From Mytilisepta virgata (Eukaryota > Mollusca > Bivalvia > Mytilida > Mytilidae): DNA of 64,000 nucleotides. The stretch covers positions 41,241,135 through 41,305,134 of the forward strand of contig CM051517.1 of assembly GCA_028015205.1 (NCBI GenBank), given 5' to 3'. This document shows positions 62,558-64,000 of the stretch, piece by piece (within the stretch, counting starts at the first letter, position 1; each line of letters starts with the position of its first letter). The notes under the pieces are model-generated. The model had not been told where the DNA came from and made no database searches. It worked only from the letters and a program-made list of their open reading frames with translations. The translations under genes were made by a program, and so were the position numbers.

Positions 62558-64000
62558 AATTTAATTCCAACTGTTGTTTTGGCCAATCAAATGATGCGTT
62601 ATATCTAATATTAAATTATATACTTATAAACTATTATATTTTGTTGCCACTAACAAATTAATTTTGAAATGCGAGTTGATGGTGATGAACAAAAAGAAAT
62701 TGAACAATGCTTACCAAAATAATCGGTCTCTAGGAACATTTTTTTTTATCGTAACTTGAAATATATAAGATAATGAGATCAACTGTATTTCTAAGGCAAT
62801 CTTGATAGTGTGGTGCAATAGCCTATGTTTTTGTTGGGTGAAAGTTTTGACACAAGTTTGGAACGCTTCATCATTAGTTGTTGAGCATGTGTTAAAAAGA
62901 GAAACTACCAACGATCTGTTAGGCCAAGTCATTACTTATCTCCAGGGGCGGGTCGGCAAAACATTATTTCATGGATAGAAAAAAAGCGTGACCCCTTTAA
63001 AGAAGTTACCTAAAAATTTGTGCCCCCTTTCATAAATATCAAAAGTTTATTACTCCCCCCCCCCTTTTCAAAACTATGATAGTATATCACACTGTGATGT
63101 CTTTTTTGTGTTTTTATGTTTATAAGATATCTCAGTCGTGGATTAAATATATATTATTTTTATTGTCTTTGCTGTTGAACTGAAATAAAATTGAAGTATA
63201 CATTCAAGAAAGACAAGAGAGTAAGAAGAACTCAACTAAATTTGAAATAAAAAATATCCATCGATTTACTGTCCATTAATAAATATATTAAAAATAGATA
63301 AAACAAAAATAAAAATTACACTATGACACTAGAACTTCTTGGGGTCTTGTGGGGTGCAGGGGGGTTTAGGGTGATTTAGACATAATAAAAGTCAGAAGTC
63401 CTCATAAAAGTCTTTTTTTAAACTTGATTACGAGATTTGGAAAATATACTCATCTAAACTGTGAAACTAGCCAAAATATCGATAATTGCTCGTTGAATAT
63501 TGACGCTAAATTACAGTGAACATGAAATTGCAAGTAATACACATAATAAATGCAAAATCGTTTGCTTCTTCAAATAGTTTAAATACAACAATTTCATTTT
63601 GATAAAAAAAAAAAGGAAAAGCGTCAGAAACTAAATAAGAATTACATACAACCTTTGCGTATTTACAAAAATTTACATTAACAGAGAAAGATAAGTCAAA
63701 TCATTCTAGTCTACACGGAGACGGGCATTTGAGTGCATTCTAACTAATCTACACATTCTGGGTATTCCAGTGCGGCCCAATCATTTTATCAAGATTTTAG
63801 AGGACTGCAAAATATCATATTGTGAATTTCAATTTTCAATTAAATGTAAAAATAAAACCTTGTCAAAATCAAAATCCATGTTTATCAGAGAGAAACTGTC
63901 AAAACCTTTTTATCTCCAACTGTAATGCATTATTACTATAAGATTACTTCAATAATTTTGTAAGCGCTGGAAATTCAGCAAGGAAGGGCTTGCGTAACAT

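Noticed and set aside
62711..62932. 73-aa minus-strand frame that might be an exon
   Set aside because: No family recognised and no partner exon with a matching phase could be found in the window.

Overview
The window looks like nuclear DNA of a bivalve mollusc, most probably a marine mussel (Mytilidae, perhaps Mytilus). It is AT-rich, and its genes are split into short exons by long introns with GT-AG borders. Gaps and introns are filled with foldback elements, MITEs, a tRNA-headed SINE, Penelope-like retroelement pieces, poly-G/poly-C runs and the 'AGCTCACCTGG...CCAGGTGAGC' repeat, which I associate with mussel genomes. The species call is inference; nothing here is bacterial or organellar.

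Four protein genes can be assembled exon by exon, with every splice phase agreeing. (1) Minus strand, 9728-997: a five-exon type I membrane protein with a signal peptide, one MAM domain, a short stalk, a transmembrane helix and an acidic cytoplasmic tail (318 aa). Its first intron holds a Tc1-type transposon with an intact transposase reading frame and identical 29-bp inverted repeats (4889-6415). (2) Plus strand, 13143-19149, divergent from gene 1: a secreted serine protease with an N-terminal six-cysteine clip-like module, a complete His/Asp/Ser triad, an unusual Gly189/Asp226 specificity pocket and an amphipathic C-terminal helix. Its signal-peptide exon is only tentatively placed at 11957-12017. 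(3) Minus strand, 27171-20802, convergent with gene 2: a six-exon EXD1-like protein of the DEDD 3'-5' exonuclease fold, 234 aa as modelled, whose motif I acidic residues are Asn and Lys. (4) Plus strand, 40608-56922: the complete eight-exon orthologue of OSTF1 (SH3 plus ankyrin repeats, 215 aa).

Between genes 3 and 4 (27.2-40.6 kb) I found no host gene. This stretch holds an 18S rRNA pseudogene fragment, a broken Penelope-like reverse transcriptase, two compact inverted-repeat elements and a 3.9-kb foldback element whose arms are built from a degenerate CGAGTT repeat. Downstream of OSTF1 (57-64 kb) I recognise only non-autonomous repeats.

The genes do not form an obvious pathway. The most unusual observations are: a decaying array of about a dozen copies of the 3' end of OSTF1 exon 3, with its splice donor, extending into intron 3; the relocated charge in the protease pocket together with its membrane-active-looking tail; the likely catalytically dead EXD1-like protein; and foldback elements whose arms consist of short iterated motifs.
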